DNA from: JBHGBM01 sp041946965
GTDB lineage: Bacteria; Acidobacteriota; Terriglobia; Bryobacterales; Bryobacteraceae
Direction of reading: 5' to 3'
Length of the DNA stretch: 23,588 bases
Assembly (NCBI GenBank): GCA_041946965.1
Contig: JBHGBM010000096.1
Coordinates: forward strand, 1 to 23,588
Below are positions 1 to 8,656 of this stretch, one piece after another; positions within the stretch are counted from its first letter, which is position 1; every line of letters begins with the position of its first letter. A model generated the notes under the pieces. It saw nothing but the letters and a program-made list of their open reading frames with translations, was not told the origin of the DNA and ran no database searches. The translations under genes were made by a program, and so were the position numbers.

Positions 1-75
1 GATTCGAACCCACGGAACCCGTAAAGGTTCAACGGTTTTCGAGACCGCCCGATTCAACCGCTCTCGCACCTCACC
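1..75 (-). tRNA. tRNA-Ser (anticodon CGA), 3' end cut by window edge
   Basis: Read on the minus strand, a class II tRNA starts at 75 with acceptor strand GGTGAGG, followed by TG, a D arm with GAG...GGTTGAA, and an anticodon stem-loop whose loop reads CTCGAAA, giving anticodon CGA (serine, reads UCG). A long variable arm (GAACC/GGGTTC) follows, then the T arm with GGTTCGAATC. The 3' side of the T stem and the acceptor 3' strand lie beyond base 1. The long variable arm together with the CGA anticodon makes the serine identity secure. Confidence 0.9.
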
Positions 76-94
76 GCAGGCAGGTCTCTTTATG

Positions 95-100
95 ATTTTA
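95..100 (-). promoter_or_regulatory. Possible -10 element for tRNA-Ser
   Basis: TAAAAT on the minus strand ends 19 bases before the first tRNA base. No convincing -35 is visible at the usual spacing, so this rests on the -10 and the location only. Confidence 0.35.
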
Positions 101-138
101 GCAGAACCGGCGCCGCGTTCAGAAACGCTCGACGCCCG

Positions 139-1518
139 TCACGATTGCGTCTCCCGCAGAATGATATCCCAAACCCGCATCACGCGTTCGCGCGTGGTGA
201 ACATGTTGCCGATCGCCAGGTGAAGCGAGTACCGGCCGCGCAGCACGGTGTGCGAAAGGAAGCACTCGCCGGAGGCGTTGATGCGGCCGAGCAGCGCCTG
301 GTTCTCCTCGTCAGACCGCTTCCAGCGGAAACACACCACGGAGAACGGAACCGGCGCGGTCAACTCGAACTCAGGATGCGCCTCAACCAGTGCGGCGAAC
401 TCCCGCGCCCAGGCGATCTGGCCTCGGATCACGTCGGCCAGGTATTCGCGGCCGTAGTAGCGCATGATGAACCACAGCTTCAGCGCGCGGAAGCGGCGTC
501 CCAGCGGCACCCCGTAGTCCATGAAGTTGACCGCGCGCGGGTTCTCCGCGGTGCGCAGGTATTCCGGCACGAGCGAAAACGCGCGCCGCAGCACGTCCGG
601 CCGGCGCGTGTAGAAGGCGCTCAGGTCCAGCGGCGTAAACAGCCATTTGTGCGGATTGGTCACCAGCGAGTGGGCGCGCTCCACTCCGGCCATCGCCGCG
701 CGGAACTCGGGCGCGACGGCGGCGGCCCCGGCGTAAGCGGCATCCACGTGCAGCCAGAGGTTGTAGCGCTCCGCGATCCGGGCGACAGCCGGCACCGGGT
801 CGACGCTGGTGGTCGAGGTGGTGCCCACCGTCGCCGTCACGCAGCAGGGGCGCAGCCCGGCCGCCAGGTCCGTCCGGATGGCTTCCTCCAGCACCTCCGG
901 ACGCATGCGGAAATCGTCATCCACGGCAATCTTGCGGACGTTGTCGCGGCCCATGCCGAGCGCCATGGTGCCCTTCTCGATCGAGGAGTGCGCCTGCTCG
1001 GAGGCGTACACGGTAAGTCCGGGACGCGCGCCGCGCGTGCGCGCCTCCGGATCCGCCATCTCGCGCGCCGCGGCGATGGCGTGCATGCTGCTGGTGGAGG
1101 CGGTATCAAAAATGATGCCGAAGAACTCCTCCGGCAGGCCGATCCACTGGCGCAACCAGCCGAGCGTCACCTGTTCCAGTTCGACCACGGCGGGCGAGGT
1201 CTTCCAAAGCATGCCATTGCCGTTCAGCGAGGCGGCCAGCATTTCCGCGATGATCCCGGGTCCCGGCGAGGTGTTGGCGAAATACGCGAGGAACCCCGGA
1301 TGGTTCCACTGCGTCATGCCGGGCACCACCAGCTTGCGGAAATCTTCCAGGATGCGCTCCATCGGCTCGCCCTTCTCCGGAGCCGAGGGCGGCAGTGCGT
1401 CCACCAGCGCGCCGGGCTCCACGTTGGGCAGCACGGGATACTGTTCGGGATGCTCCAGGTACCCGGCAATCCATTCCACGGCCTCATGGCCGTAACGGCG
1501 AAACTCATCAGGTGACAT
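139..1518 (-). CDS. Aromatic-L-amino-acid decarboxylase (PLP-dependent, group II)
   Basis: This 459-residue protein, of normal length for the family, removes the carboxyl group from an aromatic amino acid (Dopa, tryptophan, tyrosine or phenylalanine) using pyridoxal phosphate. The N-terminus (EFRRYGHEAVEWIAGYLE) matches the usual start of the family. The PLP lysine is K291 in NPHKW, the ring-stacking histidine is H177 (EQAHSS), the pyridine-nitrogen aspartate is D259 (HVDAAYAG), and the loop around 230-241 reads TVGTTSTTSVDP. It is cytoplasmic. The start lies 22 bases after the stop of the glycosyltransferase-thioesterase gene, so the two are probably co-transcribed. No strong ribosome site precedes the ATG, which also fits translation coupled to the upstream gene. 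The substrate cannot be read from sequence; glutamate or histidine decarboxylase is less likely from the motif context. Confidence 0.88.
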   Translation of the reverse strand: MSPDEFRRYGHEAVEWIAGYLEHPEQYPVLPNVEPGALVDALPPSAPEKGEPMERILEDFRKLVVPGMTQWNHPGFLAYFANTSPGPGIIAEMLAASLNGNGMLWKTSPAVVELEQVTLGWLRQWIGLPEEFFGIIFDTASTSSMHAIAAAREMADPEARTRGARPGLTVYASEQAHSSIEKGTMALGMGRDNVRKIAVDDDFRMRPEVLEEAIRTDLAAGLRPCCVTATVGTTSTTSVDPVPAVARIAERYNLWLHVDAAYAGAAAVAPEFRAAMAGVERAHSLVTNPHKWLFTPLDLSAFYTRRPDVLRRAFSLVPEYLRTAENPRAVNFMDYGVPLGRRFRALKLWFIMRYYGREYLADVIRGQIAWAREFAALVEAHPEFELTAPVPFSVVCFRWKRSDEENQALLGRINASGECFLSHTVLRGRYSLHLAIGNMFTTRERVMRVWDIILRETQS

Positions 1519-1540
1519 TTACTCAATAGTAATGCGCGGC

Positions 1541-3565
1541 TCAGGCGAGGACGGAGGCGATGGCCTGTAGCAGTTCCGCCTCACGCGCGGCCAGGTAGAA
1601 GTGGCCGCCCTCGAACAGGCGCAGCGAGAACGCCGCGGTGGTCTGCGCAGCCCAGCCCCGCAAGTGCTCCGTTGTGACGTTGGGATCCGCCGTGCCGCCG
1701 AAAGCGTGAATGGGACAGGGGAGCGGCGCGTCTTCGGTGTAGGTGTAACGCCGGTAAAGCGCCGCATCCGCCGCCAGCGCCGGGAGCGCGAGTTGCAGCA
1801 GGTCTTCGCGCTCGAGGACCTCGGGCGGCACGCCCTCCAGCCGGCGCAGGCCGGCAAGAAACTGCTCGCGCGACGGGTCGGGCGGGGGCGTCCATCCGCG
1901 GCGGAATTGCGGCGCGCGCGCGGCGGAAACCAGTATCGCCGCGGGCAGGGGCGCGGCGCGGCGGCGGAGCCATCGCGCCAGCTCGAATGCGACCGCGGCT
2001 CCCATGCTGTGGCCGAAGAACGCGAAGGGCCGCGCGGTGTGCGGCAGCAGCGCGGCGCCCAGGGCTTCCACCAGTTCCGCCATGGCGGCAAACGGCGCTT
2101 CTGCGGCACGCGTCTCGCGGCCCGGCAACCGGATGGGGCACAATGCGATGCTTTCCGGCAGTCTGCCGCTCCAGCGGTAAAACCCCGGCGTGCCGCCCCC
2201 GGCGTGCGGAAAGCAGAACAGCCGCATGCGTGCCGCCGCCGGCATTTCGAGCAACGGGAACCACGGATTGGCGCCGGCTGTTTTCTTGAGCCGCAGCTCG
2301 AACAGGCGGCGCTTTTCCGGCGAGAGACGGTCGAGCGCCGGCACGGAATCGCCGGTCTGCGCCGCACGCGCGGCGCGCGGCCGCCGCGGCGCGCGCACGG
2401 TCTCCTCCAGCAGGGCCTCGAACGGTTTGACGCTCAGGTTGGCCGCGTACGCCAGCGCCGTTTCGCGCGACTGCCGCGAAAGCCGCTCGAAATGTTCGCG
2501 GCTGCCGAGCAGTTCTTCCAGCGCCGCGCGCCACGGGCCTATGTCCTGTTCGGGGACTTCCGCCACCGGGACCATCTGCCCGTCCAGGCGCGCCTGGTAG
2601 CGCTCGATGGGGCGCACGGGCAGCAGGTAGTCGACGCCCATCTTCGCCTCGGGGATTCCGCCCACGTTGCTGGCCAGCACCGGGACGCCGCGCAGCATCG
2701 CCTCCACCACGATGCGCGAGCGCGCTTCGGCCCACACCGAGGGAGCCAGCAGCGCGCGTGAGCGCGCCAGGATCAGATCGATATCGTCCACCGGTGCGAG
2801 CAGCGCGACATTGGGGCGCGCGGCAAGCGCGGCCCGGTCCTGCTCGTTGGTGCCCCACGTGGGCACGGCCGCGAAGCGCACGGCGGGCATGGCGTCCGCC
2901 AGGGCAAGGAAGATGCCGATGCCTTTCACCGCGCACGGGTTCACGATGGTGACGAACTCGTTTTCGAAGCGGCCGAGGTCCGGCCATGGCCCGGGCTCGA
3001 GCAGCGAAATGGGAACGTGCGTGGCCGGGATGCCGCCCCACTGCCGCACGTAGCGGGCGACGTACTCGCTCACGCCCACGACCGCATCGGCCTGCCGCAA
3101 GACAGCGGTCTTCGCCTCGCTGGGGAAGGCGCAATCGGGACCGAACGGAACGGCGAGCGTCGCGCGCACCAGGTAGACCACACGGGCGCGCGGCGCCGCG
3201 AGCGCGGCTTGGAGCAGCAACTGCGCGGGGTCGTCGGTGGACGCCAACACCACGTCGGGATCGAAGCGCGCAATCTCCTCGCTGACGTAGCCGCGCAGAT
3301 GCGGATGGGCGGTGGCCACACGCACTTCCGGGCCGTTCAGGGGGAACGCCACCACGCCTTCGCCGGCGGGACGGGGCGCCACGCCGCGCGCGGCGAGTTC
3401 CGCCAGGTACGCCTGGTGGGCTTCCGGCCCGTACCCCGCGGTGCGGGCGACCACCAGGCACTCGTGCCCGCGGGCCGCGAGCGCTTCCACCAGCAGCCGG
3501 TTGGATTTATCGCCGCCGCCGTGTCCGGGGTAGTAGGTCGAATTGTGCGCGAGCAGGATCCGCAT
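1541..3565 (-). CDS. Glycosyltransferase family 4 fused to a type II thioesterase
   Basis: This is a two-domain protein of 674 residues. Residues 1 to about 390 are a GT-B glycosyltransferase of family 4: the N-terminal fold has HNSTYYPGHGGGDKSNRLLVEAL, and the donor-binding EX7E pair is E280/E288 in a segment ending EAMLRGVPVLASNVGGIPEA. A proline/arginine-rich linker (about 390-410) and LSPEKRRLFELRLKK, a piece resembling the tail of NRPS/PKS modules, lead into an alpha/beta hydrolase (about 447-674) of the type II thioesterase kind. It begins RLFCFPHAGGG and has a triad S520 (GHSMGA), D627 (GGTADP) and H655 (GGHFYL). Such thioesterases free stalled acyl groups from carrier proteins. The fusion, followed by an amino acid decarboxylase, suggests a small secondary-metabolite or acyl-glycoside function, but no synthetase is present here. 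The ATG at 3565 has GGAG eight bases upstream. Confidence 0.85.
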   Translation of the reverse strand: MRILLAHNSTYYPGHGGGDKSNRLLVEALAARGHECLVVARTAGYGPEAHQAYLAELAARGVAPRPAGEGVVAFPLNGPEVRVATAHPHLRGYVSEEIARFDPDVVLASTDDPAQLLLQAALAAPRARVVYLVRATLAVPFGPDCAFPSEAKTAVLRQADAVVGVSEYVARYVRQWGGIPATHVPISLLEPGPWPDLGRFENEFVTIVNPCAVKGIGIFLALADAMPAVRFAAVPTWGTNEQDRAALAARPNVALLAPVDDIDLILARSRALLAPSVWAEARSRIVVEAMLRGVPVLASNVGGIPEAKMGVDYLLPVRPIERYQARLDGQMVPVAEVPEQDIGPWRAALEELLGSREHFERLSRQSRETALAYAANLSVKPFEALLEETVRAPRRPRAARAAQTGDSVPALDRLSPEKRRLFELRLKKTAGANPWFPLLEMPAAARMRLFCFPHAGGGTPGFYRWSGRLPESIALCPIRLPGRETRAAEAPFAAMAELVEALGAALLPHTARPFAFFGHSMGAAVAFELARWLRRRAAPLPAAILVSAARAPQFRRGWTPPPDPSREQFLAGLRRLEGVPPEVLEREDLLQLALPALAADAALYRRYTYTEDAPLPCPIHAFGGTADPNVTTEHLRGWAAQTTAAFSLRLFEGGHFYLAAREAELLQAIASVLA

Positions 3566-3577
3566 GGCGACGCTCCG

Positions 3578-3583
3578 ATTTTA
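3578..3583 (-). promoter_or_regulatory. Possible -10 element of the glycosyltransferase-decarboxylase operon
   Basis: TAAAAT on the minus strand lies 12 bases before the ATG at 3565, in the context GCTAAAATC, which closely resembles the -10 context of tRNA-Ser. Transcription from it would give a leader of only about 5 bases. The -35 is weak (TTTTCG with an 18-base spacer). Confidence 0.4.
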
Positions 3584-3622
3584 GCGAGTGGCGCGCCCGG
3601 GCGAAAATTCCCGTGCCGGCAT

Positions 3623-3651
3623 TTGACTCCCGGGGCGGACGGCGTTAGGAT
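3623..3651 (+). promoter_or_regulatory. Sigma-70 promoter of the truncated initiator tRNA gene
   Basis: A -35 TTGACT (3623-3628), a 17-base spacer and a -10 TAGGAT (3646-3651) stand five bases before the first tRNA base. The match and spacing are near ideal and typical of a tRNA promoter. It now points into a sulfatase remnant. Confidence 0.7.
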
Positions 3652-5181
<1,530 letters not shown>

Positions 5182-5390
5182 CCTGAAGTTCCACCCGCCT
5201 GCCGGAGGGAGGGCGGCGCGTTTCCTGTGTTGCAGCCACGGCTCCGGCAATTCGGACCAGCGGCGTATCGATCATCATGGCGCCACCCAGCCCTGTTCCG
5301 GCGGCCGGCACCGGCAGCCGTCGGGAGCCCGAGCCGGCTCCTACGCAGTGCTCGGCCAGGCAGGCGGCGTTGGACTCGACTTCGAGCTCT

Positions 5391-6413
5391 TCATCTGGTG
5401 TCGCCGGCGAAACCAGCTTCCGAAAGGGTGACCGTGGATGCCAGCCGGAACCTGCCGGGGACGATCCCACGCTCCGCTGCGAGGCGCAGGGCGGCCATCT
5501 GGACCGGCAGAATCTCCACCAGCGGCGCCAGCAGCGGGCCGATGCCGGGGACCTTCCAGTGAAGACAGCCGTTGGCCGGTTCCGGACCCACGACCGCCAC
5601 ACGGCCGCCGCACCGCGCCAGGCCGGAGGCAAGCGCGAGGTTCAACTCCCGGGTCACGGGGTCTGACGCGAAGACGATGCCGGTGAATCTCTCGTCCACC
5701 ACCTCCACCGGCCCATGCCGGAAGTAACCGGCTGAAAGCCCCGTGGCGGGGTGCTTTGCCACTTCATGGAAGAGCAGGCCGCCTTCCAGGGCGGTTGCCA
5801 TGGCGGGGCCGCGGGCGAGCAAATAAACGGCGCCGCGCGGGCCAAGACTCTCCCAGCCCGCGTTCAACGCCCGCGCAATTTCGGAACAGTCCGGGGCGGC
5901 CAACTCCACCTTCGTGGCCAGACACCCCGTGTAGAGGAGAGTGGCGAGAGTCGCGGTGTAGGTCTGGACCGCGACCGCCTCGTCGGCGAGGCTGTTGACC
6001 AGGATGGCGATGTCCGCCTCGCGGGCGAGAGTGCTTCCGGCCTCGTTGGTCACCCCGATGACACGGGCCGCATGCGCCCTCAGCACCGGCAGGAGCTTCG
6101 TGATCTCGACGGTTTCCCCGGAGCGCGACACCAGGACCACGGCAGCTCTCTTGCATTGCGAGTGCCGGTAATGCAGCAACTCGGAGGCCTCCACCGCGGC
6201 CACCGGTACGCCGTGCGCCGCCAGGTGATACGCCAGCGGAATGGCGGCGAAATACGAACTCCCCATGCCCGACAACACCACGGTTGGAGCCGCCGCGATG
6301 GCTTCCGCGGCGGCCGCCTGGGCGGCGAGGCCCTTTCCGTTCTGATATTCGAGGCAGCGGGCCAGCGATTGGGGTTGGCTCAGGATATCGGCCAGCAGGC
6401 GGCTTGGTGTCAT
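5391..6413 (-). CDS. SIS-domain sugar isomerase/deaminase-like protein
   Basis: This is a cytoplasmic protein of 340 residues with two SIS (sugar isomerase) folds, in the family of the GlmS isomerase half and AgaS/FrlB-type phosphosugar deaminases. Visible motifs are SGMGSSYFAA (about 48-57) and the phosphosugar-binding SRSGET (96-101), with a second copy of the fold from about residue 180. No glutaminase domain is present, so it is not a full GlmS. I chose the ATG at 6413 because it overlaps the stop of the upstream oxidoreductase gene by four bases (ATGA), a classic coupled start; a GTG twelve bases further upstream is the alternative. It is the last gene of the LacI - Gfo/Idh/MocA - SIS operon. 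That suggests it deaminates or isomerises a phosphorylated (amino or keto) sugar from the same pathway. Confidence 0.8.
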   Translation of the reverse strand: MTPSRLLADILSQPQSLARCLEYQNGKGLAAQAAAAEAIAAAPTVVLSGMGSSYFAAIPLAYHLAAHGVPVAAVEASELLHYRHSQCKRAAVVLVSRSGETVEITKLLPVLRAHAARVIGVTNEAGSTLAREADIAILVNSLADEAVAVQTYTATLATLLYTGCLATKVELAAPDCSEIARALNAGWESLGPRGAVYLLARGPAMATALEGGLLFHEVAKHPATGLSAGYFRHGPVEVVDERFTGIVFASDPVTRELNLALASGLARCGGRVAVVGPEPANGCLHWKVPGIGPLLAPLVEILPVQMAALRLAAERGIVPGRFRLASTVTLSEAGFAGDTR

Positions 6414-7498
6414 TTGCGGAGCCACAGGTCGATCGGCTTGCCGGCGCCTGCCGGGCGGAACGGCAAGGGGATCTTGCGGCCTTCTCCGGCCGAAGCGTAT
6501 CCGGCGTAGATGGCCTCCATGACGGCGCGTCCGTCTTCGCCCGTCGATTGCGGCTGCTCCTTTCCGCGCACGCAGCGCGCGAAGTGGCGGAGTTCCTGCG
6601 GGAAACCGTAGTTCCAGAGCTCTTCAAACACGGGGTAGCTCCATCCTTTGGTGGTCGGAGCTTTTTCCACCGCATAACCGAAGCCGTATTCGCTGTAAGT
6701 GGGCAGCGCGTTGCCCATGTGCAGGTCCGCGTAGGTGACGCCGCCTTCGCCATAGACCTCGATGCAGTCGTCCATGCCTCCGCGGCGCGCCCAACTGTTC
6801 TCCACCAGCCCCGTGGCTCCGTTTTCGAACTCGAGGATGGTGATCGAGTCGTCTTCGCCGCGGGTCTTGTCCCCGTGGACGTGGGTGGCCATGTGGCAGA
6901 GCACGCTCTTGATGGGCGTACGGTTGAGGAACCAGTAGCAGAATGCGATCCCGTGGCAGCCCATGTCCATCAGGACGCCGCCGCCGGACTGTTCCACGTC
7001 CCAAAACCAGGGGCTGTGGGGTCCGAAGTGCTTTTCGCTCTGCTTCACCAGGTAGACTTTGCCGAAGGCGCCCTGGTCGGCCATTTCCTTGGCCTTGACG
7101 TACTTGGGGGTGAAGAAAAGTTCCTCGGCGTACAGCAGCAAAACGCCCTGGCGCCTGCACGTCTCGATCATGGCGCCGGCTTCGTCAAGCGTCATGGCGA
7201 GCGGCTTCTCGCACACCACGTGCTTGCCGGCGGCGGCGATGTCGGCGGTCATCTGAGCGTGCAGGCGGTTGGGAGCCGCGATGGTGACCATCTCGATATC
7301 GGGCTCGCGCAGCATCTCGCGGTAATCGCGGAAGAAGCGCGGGATGCCGTAGCGCCGGGCCAGGGCTTCGGCGTGCCCCGGCGAAGGCGACGCGACCGCG
7401 GCCACTTCGGCCACCTCGCCAATGTTTCGAAATGACGCGGCGTGGATGTCCGCCTCGAATCCGGAGCCGATAATGCCGGCTTTGACTTTGCGTTCCAT
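6410..7498 (-). CDS. Gfo/Idh/MocA family NAD(P)-dependent oxidoreductase (cytoplasmic)
   Basis: This protein of 362 residues oxidises or reduces a sugar or cyclitol with NAD(P). The Rossmann signature is GIIGSGFEADIH (from residue 8), the EKP motif is at 97-99 (HVVCEKPLAMT), and a substrate/catalytic DMGCHG segment (DxGxH) lies in the C-terminal half. It has no Tat or Sec signal, unlike the second Gfo/Idh/MocA protein at 18972. The ATG at 7498 lies 7 bases after the stop of the LacI gene and starts exactly at the Rossmann strand; an upstream in-frame extension would only read through the LacI gene. Its 3' end overlaps the SIS gene by four bases. Context suggests a sugar-specific dehydrogenase step under LacI control. 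Confidence 0.88.
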   Translation of the reverse strand: MERKVKAGIIGSGFEADIHAASFRNIGEVAEVAAVASPSPGHAEALARRYGIPRFFRDYREMLREPDIEMVTIAAPNRLHAQMTADIAAAGKHVVCEKPLAMTLDEAGAMIETCRRQGVLLLYAEELFFTPKYVKAKEMADQGAFGKVYLVKQSEKHFGPHSPWFWDVEQSGGGVLMDMGCHGIAFCYWFLNRTPIKSVLCHMATHVHGDKTRGEDDSITILEFENGATGLVENSWARRGGMDDCIEVYGEGGVTYADLHMGNALPTYSEYGFGYAVEKAPTTKGWSYPVFEELWNYGFPQELRHFARCVRGKEQPQSTGEDGRAVMEAIYAGYASAGEGRKIPLPFRPAGAGKPIDLWLRK

Positions 7499-7505
7499 AA
7501 GAAGT

Positions 7506-8513
7506 CTACCCGCCGGCCCGCGCGGGGCCGGTGGACTGGCGCACCACCAGGGTTGTTTCCAGAACCAGTTCCGCAGCGGTCCGGCGTTTGGTCCGCAGCA
7601 TTTTCTGAAGAGCGTCGAACGCCATCCGGCCAAGCTGGTCGCGCGGGATGCGGACGGTGGTCATGGGCGGGCTGCTGTAACGCGCGAACGGAATGTCGTC
7701 GGAACCGGCGATGGAGACGTCCTGCGGAATGCGGAGACCGGCCTCGGCGACCGCCTGCATGGCGCCGATGGCGGCCGAGTCGTTGCCGCAGATGAGCGCG
7801 GATGGAAACGCGGGCTGGCTCAGAAGGAAGCGGACGGCGGCGGCCCCGCCCTCCACACGGTTATCGCCCTCCAGCGTTCGGGCCGGCGGCAGCCCCGCCG
7901 ACGCAATGGCCTCTTCCAGCGCCTGGCGGTAATGCACCGCCGAGGTGCGGCTCCGCGGTCCGGACAGGATCGTCAGTTCACGGTGCCCCAGGCCCTTCAG
8001 GTGCCCGATCAGGGCCTGTGCGCCGCTGGAATAATCCACGCGAATGTTGCTTCGGGAGCGGCGCACCGGACCCGAATCCAGGACGGCGACGGCAATCCCG
8101 TTGGCCACCAGGTCGTCGAGGAACGATGCGTCGAGTTGCGTGGTCATCACCGCCACGCCGCGAACTTTGTTCTCGATCATCCGGCCCACGGCGCGGCGCG
8201 ACTGCCCGGGGTCGTAGTTGGTGGTTCCGAGAATCACGTCGAAGCCCTGGTTCAGCGCGGCGATTTCAAACGACCGGATGAGTTCGGGGAAAAACGGGTT
8301 CTCGATGTCGGAGATAATCAGGCCGAACGAATCCCCCATGCCGCGGGCGAGCAGGCGCGCCGAGACATTCTTGTAATAGCTGAGATCCTTCATCGCCCGG
8401 AGCACCCGGTCGCGGGTCTGGGGAGCGACGTGGCGGGTCTTGTTCAGCACGTGCGACACGGTGGTCACCGAGACCCCGGCCTTTTCCGCCACGTCCTTCA
8501 TCTGAACCGGCAT
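7506..8513 (-). CDS. LacI/GalR family transcriptional regulator
   Basis: This 335-residue repressor has the usual family length. Residues 4-24 form the helix-turn-helix (MKDVAEKAGVSVTTVSHVLN), followed by the hinge (NVSARLLARG) and a periplasmic-binding-protein-like sugar sensor that begins SFGLIISDIENPFFPEL. I chose the ATG at 8513 because it immediately precedes the helix-turn-helix and has AGGAGG ten bases upstream; further upstream reading would cross the promoter and operators. It leads the operon with the Gfo/Idh/MocA and SIS genes (gaps of 7 and -4 bases) and is divergent from the unit starting near 8657. Operator-like palindromes lie between the two, so it probably represses both directions and responds to a sugar or sugar phosphate. 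Confidence 0.92.
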   Translation of the reverse strand: MPVQMKDVAEKAGVSVTTVSHVLNKTRHVAPQTRDRVLRAMKDLSYYKNVSARLLARGMGDSFGLIISDIENPFFPELIRSFEIAALNQGFDVILGTTNYDPGQSRRAVGRMIENKVRGVAVMTTQLDASFLDDLVANGIAVAVLDSGPVRRSRSNIRVDYSSGAQALIGHLKGLGHRELTILSGPRSRTSAVHYRQALEEAIASAGLPPARTLEGDNRVEGGAAAVRFLLSQPAFPSALICGNDSAAIGAMQAVAEAGLRIPQDVSIAGSDDIPFARYSSPPMTTVRIPRDQLGRMAFDALQKMLRTKRRTAAELVLETTLVVRQSTGPARAGG

Positions 8514-8529
8514 GCTGCGCGAGCCTCCT

Positions 8530-8556
8530 GGCAATGCGTTTGCCGCAAGCGATTGC
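8530..8556. promoter_or_regulatory. Composite LacI-type operator, copy 1
   Basis: Two operator-like palindromes stand side by side: GCAATGCGTTTGC (8531-8543) and GCAAGCGATTGC (8545-8556). The second is a 12-mer with a central CG and five of six paired positions matching, the classic LacI-family layout. It lies between the LacI gene's probable -10 and its start codon. A near copy lies at 8659-8684. Confidence 0.6.
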
Positions 8557-8566
8557 TTAAACACGG

Positions 8567-8596
8567 AATATCGCGCGCGGGCGGCGTTCTTGTCAA
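8567..8596 (-). promoter_or_regulatory. Probable promoter of the LacI-Gfo/Idh/MocA-SIS operon
   Basis: On the minus strand, a perfect -35 TTGACA (8591-8596) is followed by an 18-base spacer and GATATT (8567-8572). The -35 is excellent and the -10 mediocre. It overlaps the left arm of the inverted repeat 8591-8616. Confidence 0.45.
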
Positions 8597-8616
8597 GCGA
8601 ATAATTGCGCTTGTCA
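8591..8616. promoter_or_regulatory. Inverted repeat between the divergent promoters
   Basis: Arms TGTCAAGCG and CGCTTGTCA, with one mismatch and perfect over CAAGCG/CGCTTG, flank 8 bases (AATAATTG). The left arm overlaps the minus-strand -35, and the right arm ends four bases before the plus-strand -35 at 8621. This position suits a regulator that controls both promoters. Confidence 0.5.
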
Positions 8617-8620
8617 CGGC

Positions 8621-8650
8621 TTGACAGACACGCGCCGGCGCTGGTATTCT
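8621..8650 (+). promoter_or_regulatory. Sigma-70 promoter of the divergent plus-strand unit
   Basis: A perfect -35 TTGACA (8621-8626), an 18-base spacer and TATTCT (8645-8650) predict transcription from about 8657, right at the second operator block. It would serve the metallohydrolase remnant and the DoxX fusion gene. Confidence 0.6.
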
Positions 8651-8656
8651 CCTGCC

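Noticed and set aside
145..1515. A plus-strand open frame opposite the decarboxylase
   Set aside because: Its composition (Arg/His/Gln rich) is typical of antisense frames, and the minus strand encodes a clear PLP enzyme.
139..3565. Edge of a nonribosomal peptide cluster
   Set aside because: No adenylation, condensation or carrier domain is present. The operon starts at 3565, so only the fusion itself is reported.
5182..5390. Short open frames in the gap between the sulfatase remnant and the SIS gene
   Set aside because: All frames are low-complexity Ala/Arg/Pro/Gly text with no motif, start signal or family resemblance. I see no gene there.
6414..6425. An earlier GTG start for the SIS gene at 6425
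   Set aside because: The ATG at 6413 makes the usual four-base ATGA overlap with the upstream gene and begins at the family's normal N-terminus.
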